From positions 21,015,500-21,079,499 of the forward strand of contig NC_060890.1 of NCBI RefSeq assembly GCF_014805685.1: a DNA stretch of 64,000 nucleotides, in the 5' to 3' direction. This DNA comes from Silurus meridionalis (taxonomy: Eukaryota > Chordata > Actinopteri > Siluriformes > Siluridae). The first letter of the stretch is position 1, and each line of letters begins with the position of its first letter. Under the pieces are notes generated by a model. The model saw only the letters and a list, made by a program, of their open reading frames with translations, made no database searches and was not told where the DNA came from. Positions 54,063 to 63,371 of this stretch are shown here, in pieces. The translations under genes were made by a program, and so were the position numbers.

Positions 54063-54709
54063 ATGAACCGTTGGAAATCACAAGGTCTATAGTGTGGCCT
54101 TTGTCATGCGTAGGACAGTCCACGAGTTGGTCTAATTCAAAGCACTCCAATATGGACAAAAAGTCTTTAGTTATTGTGGAGTCTTTTACATCCATATGGA
54201 TGTTGAAATCACCCAGGAGAAGAATTTTTTTAAATCTGACGCAGAGAAAAGACGACATATCAGATAAAAAGTCTTTATTTGACTTAGGAGGCCTGTAGAC
54301 TGTAGCCACTGCATTAAAAACAAGGGGCAGAAACACTCAAAACAAGGCACTCAAATGAGTCAAATTTGGGGGCAGCCACCATATGCAAGTTGACCTGTTG
54401 ATTGTGTAACACAATGATACCCCCACCTCTGCCAGAAAAAAGCAAAAAGACAAATAATCCATAGCCAGCAGGTGTTAGTTCATTAAAAAGAAGATCGTCA
54501 GATTCTTTGTGCCACGTCTCAGTTAAACAGACAAGGTCCAGCTTTTGTTCTAAGATAATGTCAGATAAAATTACAGCTTTGTTGTTGACAGAGCGCGCAT
54601 TAAACAGTGCTGATTTCAGCAGACACGAGAGAGGAGATGAATTCGATGCAACCTCCCCATGCCTGAGAGCTGATAAATTATTAAAATTAACCCCTGTAGG
54701 TCTAAACAA
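54037..54709 (-). pseudogene. L2-like LINE ORF, APE endonuclease
   Basis: The minus strand reads SALFNARSVNNKAVILSD, LDLVCLTETWH (catalytic Glu), SGRGGGIIVLHNQQ, then after a frame break ATVYRPPKSNKDFLSD, LLLGDFNIHMD (Asp/Asn) and DCPTHDKGHTIDLVI. All endonuclease landmarks are visible, but the ORF is split near 54320. Confidence 0.87.
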
Positions 54710-55140
54710 CAGTCTATGGGGTTTGCACAGAAATCTCAGATAAGGTTTAGATCTTGAGCTCTTAAAGCTCCGCCTTAACGAGCGATGTATGTAATGCTTA
54801 GGTCACAATATTTCAGCATGACTGCAGAGAACACGTACATCTTTCGCCAAATCACAATGTCTGTTCAGGTTCAACAACTGGTATGCAGTGTACCTGAGAG
54901 CCATTCGGGGAGGGTCCACACCAACAGCAGCCTCACAGCGGTGTAAGCAGTGTACGTCCTGGACCAGGCAACGAAACAGTAAGGTCCAGTAAACAGCACT
55001 AAAACAAAAGCAGTAGATAAAAGCAGTAATCCAACATGCGAAGCATGAATCCACATCACAAAAAAAGACGCAAATTGTCTTCACTGGCTCAAAAAACGAC
55101 TAAAATAAAAATATACGGGGGAGAGGAGCGGCAGCCAAAA

Positions 55141-55737
55141 CCTTTCAACCGGAAGTTGTGTTGGAGGCAGGAAAAAACAGGTAATAAAGTAAATACTTTA
55201 AAATAAATATGTATATTTTTTCATGCTCATTTTTTTTTATAGCTAAAATCACAGTCGGATAAACATGTACCGTGCTTCAATGTTAAAGAAACAGTGCTAC
55301 ACCAGCAACGGCAACACCGTGTACTGCAAACGACCAAGTAAGCATCATCATCATATAACCATATACGCAATAGACAGAAGTGCAAAAGAACTATCAAACG
55401 TGTCTTTGGTCTTGAAGTTGTGTGTGTATGTGTGTGTCCTGATTATCTGATGTACACCGTGCCTTATATTTAAGGCTTATTACTCCTTCATTTGCTTATT
55501 CTTTCTTTTTTGCTGTGCTGCCAAGCTCAAAGTGAATTGTGCAAAATTCAAATGAATTCTTCAAAATGATCTCAAAATCCCCTTTAATACTGAATACGAC
55601 TCGAATCCAAACACCTGACTAGTAGCTCAGAGGTAAAGAGGCATCAAAATTTTCAGATCCCGAATCCAGGCCTTCATGCATGCTCGTAGGCTGCATTTGA
55701 ATGAATACCAAACGTATGAATTCTTTATTACCGCATT
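55141..55737. other. Intergenic DNA with a possible degraded SINE
   Basis: TAGTAGCTCAGAGGTAAAGA near 55620 resembles a tRNA A-box, but no clear B-box or tail was found. Otherwise nothing was recognised. Confidence 0.3.
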
Positions 55738-55815
55738 ATCTGTGTAAAGCTGCTTTGAGACAATGTCCAATGTTAAAAGCGCTCTTCAAATAAAAATTAA
55801 TTGAATTAAATCGAA
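55738..55815 (+). mobile_element. L2-like LINE 3' tail (short)
   Basis: GTGTAAAGCTGCTTTGAGAC then AAAAGCGCTCTTCAAATAAA and (AATTG)-type repeats match the ends at 39085 and 40370. Confidence 0.6.
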
Positions 55816-57356
55816 TTTACATTAAAAAGACTGTGTTTTCATTTTGCACGAGAAATCTTCTCCTCACGATAACAAAATGCGATCTTTCTGAGCTCAGGAA
55901 TAGAACGAGTAAAGCATCCCGAGCATTAAGACTGGACCAGTTACGAAATGTCCCAGTGGAAAACTTTACACAATATTTGGCCCAAGCGCCGCTGGCAGGT
56001 CACACTGGACGGGAAGATTTATTTCAGGGGAAAGGAGGCATGCATAAATAGTTACTGCAAGATTAAGCCCTAGCAATTTGCATAGAATTTTTTATACAGG
56101 CTTATAATTTATTTATAGAGAACAGAATTTTCTTTGTCTTCAGGAAACAGCTCCAGAAATTGAACCACTGCTCATGCTGTTCTATGGGGTTACGTATAGA
56201 AACAATAATGTTTCATCGAGCGCATTAATAATAACCGATTGTTCAAAACACAGCTGGAACTGCTGCCCGAGTTGTGCTTTTATGCACTATAAGTTTGACA
56301 AGTAACCTCAGTAATCTACTTTTATTCTTCTTCTATCCAAATTGAAACCTGTCTCCTGATGAAGGTATGAGCATCTACATCATCTTTGCGTATTAATGCA
56401 GTTATGATGTGGTACAAATTATTATTTTTTTTTCCTGAATTATTACAGGTTCCTTTTTTTATAGCTTAAACAGAGCTAATAACTTGTATTGTGACATGCA
56501 GCGTTAAGTAAAGTTATAATTGAACATCAAACTGCTAGGAAACTTCTGGGAAATGTATAATGGATGGTGCAGAATACAATAGTGTGACTAACTGCAATTA
56601 GTGATGCAGTATCAGTGAATCCTGAGCATAAAGCAAGAGAAAATGGTGGTGAATCAAGGAACTGGGGTGTAACACTTTGATTTTAAGGATTTAATTATAA
56701 TGACATCAGACCTAAATTATCTAAGAAATCCCTAGGAAACGAATGTAATAACTTTTGTAATTTTTAAGGTGAATCAAGTTCATCTAAAGACTCTGCAGGA
56801 TTTGACTTGCCCTACAGACCTCTCTGTCTGGGTATTCTTATTAAATAAACCTTCATTCACACTTTACTAAAGCAGAAGAACCTGCTTGTCATCGACCTTC
56901 ATCATAAACTGCCCATGTGATCACCTGTATCTGCAGTGGATTTTTTTCAGCATTGGGTCTTTCAATATGTACATAATCAAGGTTTTGAATCTTTTTATGG
57001 ACACATGGAATGATTAGCTGAAAATCCAGCTGTGTGCATGACACATGAGGCATGTGGCAGGACTGAAAAAGCAGCCGTTACTGCTGACAGACATGAAGTG
57101 TTTTAAGGATGCCCTAATAAATAACACTCGTTGCTGAGAGGGTCTGTAAGCAAGGCATAAAAAAGCCGCAGTGCTTGTGTACATTGATTAAATGTATGCT
57201 TTGTGACATGAAAGGTTTAACTTATAGACGTTAGGCAAATGAAGATTTTAGCTCACGCAGATAATCCTTCAGAATACCTGCAGAAAAAAAACACACTGAC
57301 TCATCACACTGAGGAACTCAGGCTGAGTCTGTGTGTGTGTGTGTGCTTAAATTCAC
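55816..57356. other. Intergenic or intronic DNA
   Basis: No convincing coding sequence was found. It may be intron or 3' region of the SYDE-like remnant. The remaining RhoGAP exons were not found here. Confidence 0.35.
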
Positions 57357-57456
57357 CTGTTATGCCATTGATGTCAGGGTACAGCTCTTCATCAAGACTG
57401 ATGGACGAGCTGTCTCTCAAATGCATCACGTAGCTTCTTTTTAACAGACCCACGAC
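57357..57456 (-). pseudogene. SYDE-like RhoGAP exon (frameshifted)
   Basis: The minus strand is bounded by acceptor TTGTATAG and donor ACAG/GTGAAT. It reads RGSVKKKLRDAFER in one frame, then DSSSISLDEELYPDINGIT in another. The join falls in a GAGAGAC stretch, where loss of two bases would explain the shift. The order VKKxLRDAFER...YPDIN(V)ITG is typical of the RhoGAP domain of SYDE (synapse defective) proteins, which inactivate Rho GTPases. It is collinear with the other minus-strand exons at 60.3, 61.9 and 62.7 kb. Confidence 0.65.
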
Positions 57457-57462
57457 CTATAC

Positions 57463-57505
<43 letters not shown>
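57463..57505. repeat. (AC)n microsatellite
   Basis: About 21 AC units just upstream (minus sense) of the RhoGAP exon acceptor. Confidence 0.95.
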
Positions 57506-57507
<2 letters not shown>

Positions 57508-57547
57508 TAATTATAAGCTTCCTATTCCAAATCAATCAAAACGGATA

Positions 57548-57944
57548 ATTCACTATATAGACAAAAGTACACCTTACTTTTTAAATCATAATAAGCACAC
57601 ACTTTTATAAGATGTCTTTGGATGTAGTATTAGAAAATGTTATTTAAACTAGCAGACCCAAACCTGCTCCAGCATGACATTGCCCTTGTGCACAAAGCTG
57701 ACTCAATGAACACATGGTTTACATGGGTTGGACTTGCTGAATGCACCCCAGGCCTCATCACCCTACATCAGTACCTGACTTTACAAATGCCCTTGTTCTA
57801 AATGAGCAAAGATCTCTAAAACTTAACTCCAAAATTTAGTAGAGCAAATGGGGACTAAATGTGGAATCTGATATTCAAAAAGCTAATTTACAAGCAATAA
57901 TACAGCCATTAATATCAAAATATTGGGCAACAAAAGTGAGTACA
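57548..57944 (-). mobile_element. Tc1-related MITE (same family as 30470-30862)
   Basis: Read on the minus strand it carries TCAGGTACTGATGTAGGGTG, AGGCCTGGGGTGCATTCAGC and CAATGTCATGCTGGAGCAGG. The low-coordinate end CACTATATAGACAAAAGT (57551) is the Tc1-type terminal repeat. The other end is fused to RTE-like sequence at 57945. Confidence 0.6.
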
Positions 57945-58618
57945 CCCCAAGTGAACATATCTCTAATAAACTAATTTATAATCCTGTCCATCGTCGTCAC
58001 TCCCAACGAAACCTCAACATCTTCAGCTCTGCTACCTCCAGCTCCGCCTCCTGTCTTTTACTCAATGCCACTGTCTCTAAACCATACATCATCTCAGGTC
58101 TCACCACAGTCCTATAAACTTTCCCTTTTACTCTCACAGATACTCTTCTATCACAAATCACTCCTGCCACTCTTCACCCACTCCACCCTGCCTGCACTCT
58201 TTTCTTCACTTCTCTAACACACTCTCCATTACTTTGCACTGTTGACCCCAGATACCTGAACTCCTCCACATTCTTCAACCTCTTCTCTACTGGCAACCGC
58301 ACAACTCCACTGCCCTCCCTCTTATTCACACACACGTGGTCTGTCTTAGTCCTACTGACTTTCATTCCCCTTCTCTCCAGCGCATACCTCCACCTCTCCA
58401 GGCTGTTCTCAACCTGCTCACTACTCTCACCACAAATCGCAATATCATCCGCAAACATCATAGTCCATTGAGACTCCTGTCTGACTACATCCGTCAACCT
58501 GTCCATCACCACTGCACACCGGAAAGGGCTCAGAGCCGATCCTTGATGCAATCCAACCTCGATCTTAAACCAGTCTGTCGTTCCTACTACACACTTCACT
58601 GCTGTCACGCTGTCCTTG
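57945..58618 (-). pseudogene. RTE-like LINE reverse transcriptase fragment
   Basis: The minus strand reads FKIEVGLHQGSALSPFRCAV, MDRLTDVVRQESQWTMMFAD (catalytic FADD), RWRYALERRGMKVSRTKT, FRYLGSTVQSNGECVREV, KKRVQAGWSG, then VICDRRV and YRTVVRPEMMYGLETVAL. This matches the RT palm-to-thumb of RTE-type LINEs. It is truncated at both ends. The 144-codon core is open but lacks the endonuclease and RT N-terminus. Confidence 0.82.
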
Positions 58619-59128
58619 TCAGAATGCGGGTAGTTGGAGTTGAAGTGCAGGACGCCAGCAAGGTATATATTTAAAGTCTTTAATCACAAAAACAAATTTA
58701 GGCAAAACACAAAGTCCTAGCAGAACAAAAGGCAAAAAAACCAAGTGTCCGAAAACATATGACCACAGGCTGAACAGTCCACGTATGAAATGGAAAAAAA
58801 AAAAAAAACCAAAGTGTCCGAAAACATATACGACCACACCGTGCAGCGCAGGGGTAGGGCTGAGGGAGAACCAGTGTGAGTTTTAAAATATAGAAAAAAA
58901 AAACAAAAAAGCAAGAATCCGAGAAAAAACCCCGGAAGATCCAAAACCAAAACGAAAGGATCCGGGAAGCAAAAACGAGGGGCAGGAAAGTCTCAAAGGA
59001 TCACTAAGCCGACGAGACGATCTGGCAGAAAATATGTAAATGAATAAAGGATGGAAGGAATAAAGACATTTGTTAACAGGTAAGTAGATCATATTCTTAG
59101 AAAATTACTACTATTAAATCTAAAAAAA

Positions 59129-59132
<4 letters not shown>
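58619..59132. other. Repeat-like non-coding DNA
   Basis: The phrase AAGTGTCCGAAAACATAT occurs twice (58742, 58812) with similar flanks, a small imperfect duplication. No gene was seen. Confidence 0.4.

Positions 59133-59191
<59 letters not shown>
59133..59191. repeat. (AC)n microsatellite
   Basis: About 29 AC units. Confidence 0.96.
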
Positions 59192-59192
<1 letters not shown>

Positions 59193-59203
59193 CTGTATTA
59201 CCT

Positions 59204-59394
59204 GAATAAAAACTTTCTTTTGGCTTCTCCCGTTAGGGGTCGCCACAGCGGATCATCCGCCTGTTTTATTTGGCACGTTTTTACGCTGGATGCCCTTACT
59301 TACGCAACCCTCCCCATTCCCTGGCCGGGGATCAAACTCGGGTCGTATCGGTGAGAGCTCCGCATCCTAACCACTAGATCACCAGGGACCATAC
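59204..59394 (-). mobile_element. tRNA-Glu-derived SINE with target duplication
   Basis: Read on the minus strand it begins GGTCCCTGGTGATCTAGTGG, then TTAGGATGCGGAGCTCTCAC and GAGTTTGATCCCCGGCCAGG: A and B boxes and stems of a glutamate tRNA. A body follows (GGATGATCCGCTGTGGCGAC, CCCTAACGGGAGAAGCC). CTGTATTACCT occurs on both sides (59193-59203 and 59395-59405) as an 11-bp target duplication. A truncated relative is at 59946-60075. Confidence 0.85.
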
Positions 59395-59405
59395 CTGTAT
59401 TACCT

Positions 59406-59764
59406 AAATGAGGTCAAACAAATGTATTATTTAATTAAAAATGTCCATTAATTTAATTTTATTTAATCAATTTAATTTGACAATATTATTTGACAATTAC
59501 TCAATTTAATCAATATAAAAAAAATGTATTGCATTCATTCGATTTATTCTGGGGTTTTTTATATGATAAAATATTATTTTATATATTATTTAGCCAAGCA
59601 AGCATTTTATTTAAAATTGTTTTAAAAATATAAACTGTTGATGTTCACGAATGTTAATAATAAACTGCGTTAATAAAAAAACAACACGCAATTTTATGTT
59701 TTGCATTTCTTCCCCCTAACCGTAGCGTAATTGAAATGTTACATCCCTAATGTTTATATATTAT
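59406..59764. other. A+T-rich DNA
   Basis: TTTAATTTAA-type low-complexity sequence. Nothing recognised. Confidence 0.35.
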
Positions 59765-59830
59765 CTAATATGTTAACATTTACATTTGAGGCATTTAGCA
59801 GACGCCCTTGTCCAGAGGGACGTACAAAAG
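59765..59830. repeat. Dispersed repeat fragment
   Basis: AACATTTACATTTGAGGCAT then TAGCAGACGCCCTTGTCCAG is a common otophysan dispersed repeat. Weaker echoes occur near 4583 and 25248. Confidence 0.5.
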
Positions 59831-59945
59831 TGCTTTGAGTCTCTAGCAATGAATAAAGCTACAATGGTATGTCACTGGTACGTATGTTTGTGCTAGAGAA
59901 TACCTTATAAATATAGTAAAGTAAAAAAAGATTGGACTGTGATTG

Positions 59946-60075
59946 TAGTAAAACTTTCTTTCGGCTTCTCCCGTTAGGGGTCGCCACAGCGGATCCTCCG
60001 CACGATTTTTGATTTGGCACATGTTTTACGCTGGATGCCCTTCCTAACGCAACCCTCCCCAATTTATCCGGGCTC
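59946..60075 (-). mobile_element. SINE, truncated copy of 59204-59394 family
   Basis: CTTCTCCCGTTAGGGGTCGC and CACAGCGGATCCTCCGC match the SINE body. The tRNA-like head is cut after CCGGGCTCGGGACCGGC. Confidence 0.7.
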
Positions 60076-60267
60076 GGGACCGGCACTAGTAAACGACTAA
60101 ATTGAATGGCATGTTGGACACACTTTTCTTGTGCTTTCTTTCTTGATTTGTTATTGATTTGGCTTTCTTGAAGGCTAGCTAAAATAAATCACATGTACTT
60201 CTAAGACATTTTGCTAAAAAATGTTTCTTCGCTTTATGTAAAGAGATTTCATGACAGTGTACAGTGT

Positions 60268-60372
60268 AATCTCAGCCACACATTTCTGAATGAGAAGAGG
60301 CACTTTGGGAACGCAGGCCTCTTTCTCCACCAGGCAGCTCAGCTACACTCCGAACACAGACGGGGGCGGGAG
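60268..60372 (-). pseudogene. SYDE-like RhoGAP first exon with nonsense codon
   Basis: The minus strand reads PPPSVFGV, then TAG (60343-60345), LSCLVEKEACVPKVPLLIQ and KCVAEI. The VFGVxL...LVE(K/R)E...VPLLIQKCVAEI pattern opens the RhoGAP domain of SYDE proteins. The TAG replaces one residue within the motif and would end translation before the GAP domain. After KCVAEI the similarity stops, so the exon end looks damaged too. Confidence 0.65.
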
Positions 60373-60459
60373 CTCGCTAAGGCGGGGAGTTGGCGCCTTC
60401 TACTGCTCCACATAGAGATAGATAGGTTTAACATGTTGCTGCGTTTAGAGTAAATATAT

Positions 60460-60979
60460 ACACAGATTACCTGGAACATGCAGTCAGATGAACTTGATTT
60501 AGATCATTGAATGAAGACCGCAATTGTGTTTACAGCTTACTACAGCTGTAAACACAAATACAACTACATCAGACCTTTAACAGCTCTATTCTTGGATTGG
60601 ATTTTGCTTTAACAGCTCGCAGATTTTGACGCTGCATCGCTCACTAGTTGCTTTGCATAAACACATCTGACAAATAAAGACAAGTAAATGTAGTTTTAGT
60701 GCTCAGTTTTGTAGATTTCCTAGACTGCAGTGACCTGTAAGAGCATATGCATGAAATAGGGAATTGAGAAATCTTATAATTGTAGGCATACATTAAAAAT
60801 AAAAAATAAAATTTAATGTAATGTTTCATTATAATTTGTTATATTTGACACTTTTGTCATTGTCATTTGTCATATTTGACTGTTCTGTGACATAAAATTG
60901 AATAGAAATAGAACACACAAATAAAATTTAAATATAATTTGGTTCCAATCATAAAAATAGGAGAATATTCAACAAATAA
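60460..60979. other. Intronic or intergenic DNA
   Basis: A+T-rich. Nothing recognised. Confidence 0.35.
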
Positions 60980-61063
60980 ATACACTATGTGGGCAAAAGT
61001 ATTGGGATACATGACTTTTACAGCACTATGTGGTTCTTTCACAAACTGTTACCAAAAAGTTGG
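60980..61063 (+). mobile_element. Tc1-type MITE left end
   Basis: TACACTATGTGGGCAAAAGT, ATTGGGATACATGACTTTTA and CTGTTACCAAAAAGTTGGA are the start of a common fish Tc1-derived MITE. It breaks off at about 61063, where LTR-element sequence begins. Confidence 0.6.
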
Positions 61064-61079
61064 AGACCAAAAACGAAAC

Positions 61080-61380
61080 GGAGGGAATCGCCCTGCCGCA
61101 AATGATTAGCAGCACGATTCTGCTTCGATTTCCACCCGGAAGCTCACGGGCGCTTCTCGCAGGTCATGCTCGCATGCAAGCGTGGAATTCCTGGCTCACT
61201 TCTCCGGTGAGATGGCAGAGTGGGGGGGATTCCTATGGAACGCCAATGGAGGCGATTTTGGTTCGTATGGTTCGTATTCATCAGACAACTCCTGGGGATG
61301 TTCGGGATGACAACAGCGGATCTCCACGTCTGCACCTTGAGTTCCTCAGAGCGTGTCGCTCCGTTCCAGAGATCCTCCGA
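61080..61380 (+). mobile_element. Diverged fragment of the self-priming gag-only LTR family
   Basis: GGAAGCTCACGGGCGCTTCT, TTCCTGGCTCACTTCTCCGG, GGGATGACAACAGCGGATCT and CCACGTCTGCACC parallel 46757-47085 (GGAAGCTCGC, GGCTCGCTTCTCCGG, GGGATGACCACGGCTGATCT, CCATCTCCTCACC). About 300 bp of the gag leader and gag start is present, without LTRs. Confidence 0.6.
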
Positions 61381-61389
61381 TCTTAAAAA

Positions 61390-61820
61390 TCTAAACTAGT
61401 CATTTTGAGTTAAAAGGAATGGTATTTATATGACATCAACTAATAATTATCATAATTCTATTATGACAAAAAGGCACCATTAAGGCCTCAGCTTACTTAA
61501 TGCCAGATGACGTTTGGCTTTTACAAAGATGACATAACTGTGGCGCAAATTTAGGACATGAGGAAACTTCGCACACGAACACGTTAGATGACGAGCCTTC
61601 TGACTATTAATACAATTTTTTTTTATCAAATTTATAGTCACAGAGAGAATGTGACCCTGCATTAAGAATACTGAGGCCTTTACAGTTAATATCTAATCAA
61701 TTAAATGAATGGATATAAAATATGCAAAATATGAGGAATTGCTACAGCACCGAGGCAGCATACCCGGCTGCGTGCTTGACCACTGGGGCCTGTGGATTAC
61801 TACTATTAAATCTAAAAAAA
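61390..61820. other. Intronic or intergenic DNA
   Basis: Nothing recognised. A degraded tRNA-like GGCAGCATACCCGGCTGCGTG lies near 61754. Confidence 0.3.
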
Positions 61821-61821
61821 C

Positions 61822-61848
61822 AAACACACACACACACACACACACATT
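61822..61848. repeat. (AC)n microsatellite
   Basis: About 13 AC units immediately 3' (minus sense) of the C2 exon. Confidence 0.9.
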
Positions 61849-61879
61849 AGCATTTGGCATTAGCATTTGGTGTGAGTAC

Positions 61880-62145
61880 AATTAGCTTCAGCATGCGTGC
61901 TCGCTCCAGCTCCAGGTTGAAGGTGTGGTTTAACGAGAGTGACGTCTCCTGACGTGAGCAAAGCTGCGCGAGCTCGTGTCACTCCGTCCACCTGGATGGC
62001 ACAGAAGACGTCTTTAGCGGTGCGAGATCGCACAAGATCAGAGACTCCAAGCAGATGCACTATGAGGAGGCCTGACACTCTCTGGGCACACCTCGGTTGC
62101 TCTGCTAGAGTGTAAGGCCGGAATGACCCGACTGTATCCTGCCAT
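61880..62145 (-). pseudogene. SYDE-like C2-domain exon (frameshifted)
   Basis: Acceptor CACACTGCAG precedes the exon on the minus strand. It reads QDTVGSFRPYTLAEQPR, CAQRVSGLLIVHLLGVSDL, TAKDVFCAIQVDGVTRARAA, LLTSGDVTL, then in a shifted frame NHTFNLELERARMLKLI. A C2 domain starting GLLxVHLLxxxxL...KD(V/L)(F/Y)CxxQVDxVxRAR followed by NHTFNLELE fits SYDE proteins, where C2 precedes RhoGAP. A single-base length change near GTTAAACC causes the shift. The donor ATT/GTACTC is weak. Confidence 0.68.
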
Positions 62146-62149
62146 CTGC

Positions 62150-62739
62150 AGTGTGGAGGAGATTGTGGCGACTCCTGTGTCTCTTGAAATGATCCCTTAG
62201 ACCCGCCAATTAAAACCCTGAATCGAATCGAAAGAAGAGATTATTGTGTAATGTGAAAAGAGTTCAAAACATCATAATGTATTATAACATTACAAAACTT
62301 AAAGGGAAAAAAATCTGTTTTTATGTTGAACTTGAATCAATTTAAACTCGCATCATGAACCCTTCATCTAATCGAATGAAACTAATATTTCATAGAGGAA
62401 CAAGGAGGTGTACAGTAAACATCTTCCATAGACCACTAAAAGGCATGGAATGCAAATAATTATGCTGTGCACAGTGAATAGTAAATCTAATTGGGAAACC
62501 CTGAGAAAAAAATAAAAAAAAGTTAATAGAAGCCCACAGGGGAACCAGCCGACCATAATTTGGCAACAACACACAAACTGGGTGACATCGTTATGAAACT
62601 ACACATATTTTTACATTTTAAAGGGCAACCTGAACCAATGGATCGGGAAATCCATCATTGTCAATGCGCACTCTAAAGTTCAATGCCCAACTTTTTCCTC
62701 CAAAAACTGCACACTTTTGGACTCCATTTGATATCTCAC
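62150..62739. other. Probable intron of the SYDE-like gene
   Basis: Lies between the upstream exon donor (AG/GTGAGA at 62739) and the C2 exon acceptor. No other feature was recognised. Confidence 0.5.
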
Positions 62740-63371
62740 CTCTGAACTCCTCTGGCACCCTCTCTATCTCTCTCCTTCTCCATGGATCTTCAACTATATC
62801 TTTCTCCTTCAACTTCTCTCCACTGACCCAGCAGTCCTTTTCTCTGGGATTGGGTTGTACCAAATGTTGCTCTCACTTTCAGTCACATGCCTTCGCTCTG
62901 TGAAGCAAGCTGTGTAGGCCTCATCCAGAGCCTGGGCTTTTCCTGAGGACAGCACCCAAGCATGACTACTCCTCTCCAGGTGCTGAAGGTAGACTCCCTG
63001 TCCAGATAGCTTACTCATACCCAAGGAGGTGCAGTACTCTGTGACTGGAGGCATCACTAACTCTGGAAGACCTGTATCTGCCATGTCAGCACAGTCAGCC
63101 ATGTCAGCCTTCTGGCAAGCTCTGGGGTAGGTTCCATCCTTCCATCTCCCCTCAAACCCATTCTCCTTAATAGAGGCCTGTTTGGAAGCCTGGACCTTGC
63201 TGGAACAGCTTTCAGACTTGGGAGCTGGTTCACATCCCTGGAGATGGATGAGAGTTTGGCCCAGTTCTGTTTTTTGGACACTGTGATCTGTGTGTCTTGT
63301 AAATTTTACTTCCACCTCAGTCACTGAGGACGATAAAGAGCTGTGGATGAGCTCGGCCTTCTTTGGTCCAT
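62740..63371 (-). pseudogene. SYDE-like N-terminal-region exon (frameshifted)
   Basis: Bounded on the minus strand by acceptor TTTATCTTAG and donor TTCAGAG/GTGAGA. The frame reads GPKKAELIHSSLSSSVTEV, LIHLQGCEPAPKSESCSS, SLGMSKLSGQGVYLQHLE, DEAYTACFTERRHVTESES and NIWYNPIPE, then a one-base shift leads to DCWVSGEKLKEKDIVED, PWRRREIERVPEEFR up to the donor. Without the shift it stops at 62809. It is Ser-rich and probably disordered. It lies two exons upstream of a RhoGAP exon and one upstream of C2, as in SYDE proteins. The family call rests mainly on those downstream exons. Confidence 0.6.

Larger units (their letters stand above)
42900..55140 (-). mobile_element. L2-like LINE, interrupted twice by DNA transposons
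   Basis: Minus-strand non-LTR element with a single main ORF (APE endonuclease, then RT) and a (TTA)n tail at 42902-42916 (reverse complement). It spans about 12.2 kb only because two DNA elements are inserted: 43548-51534 and 52203-53070. Removing them leaves about 3.4 kb. Protein order: RYTAYQLLNLN near 54890, endonuclease 54709-53980, linker, RT 53090-51540, and post-RT block 43546-43090. Frameshifts and stops make it inactive. The 5' limit is approximate. Confidence 0.82.

Noticed and set aside
59330..59390. Functional tRNA-Glu gene on the minus strand
   Set aside because: It is continuous with a SINE body and enclosed by an 11-bp target duplication, so it is a SINE head rather than a tRNA gene.
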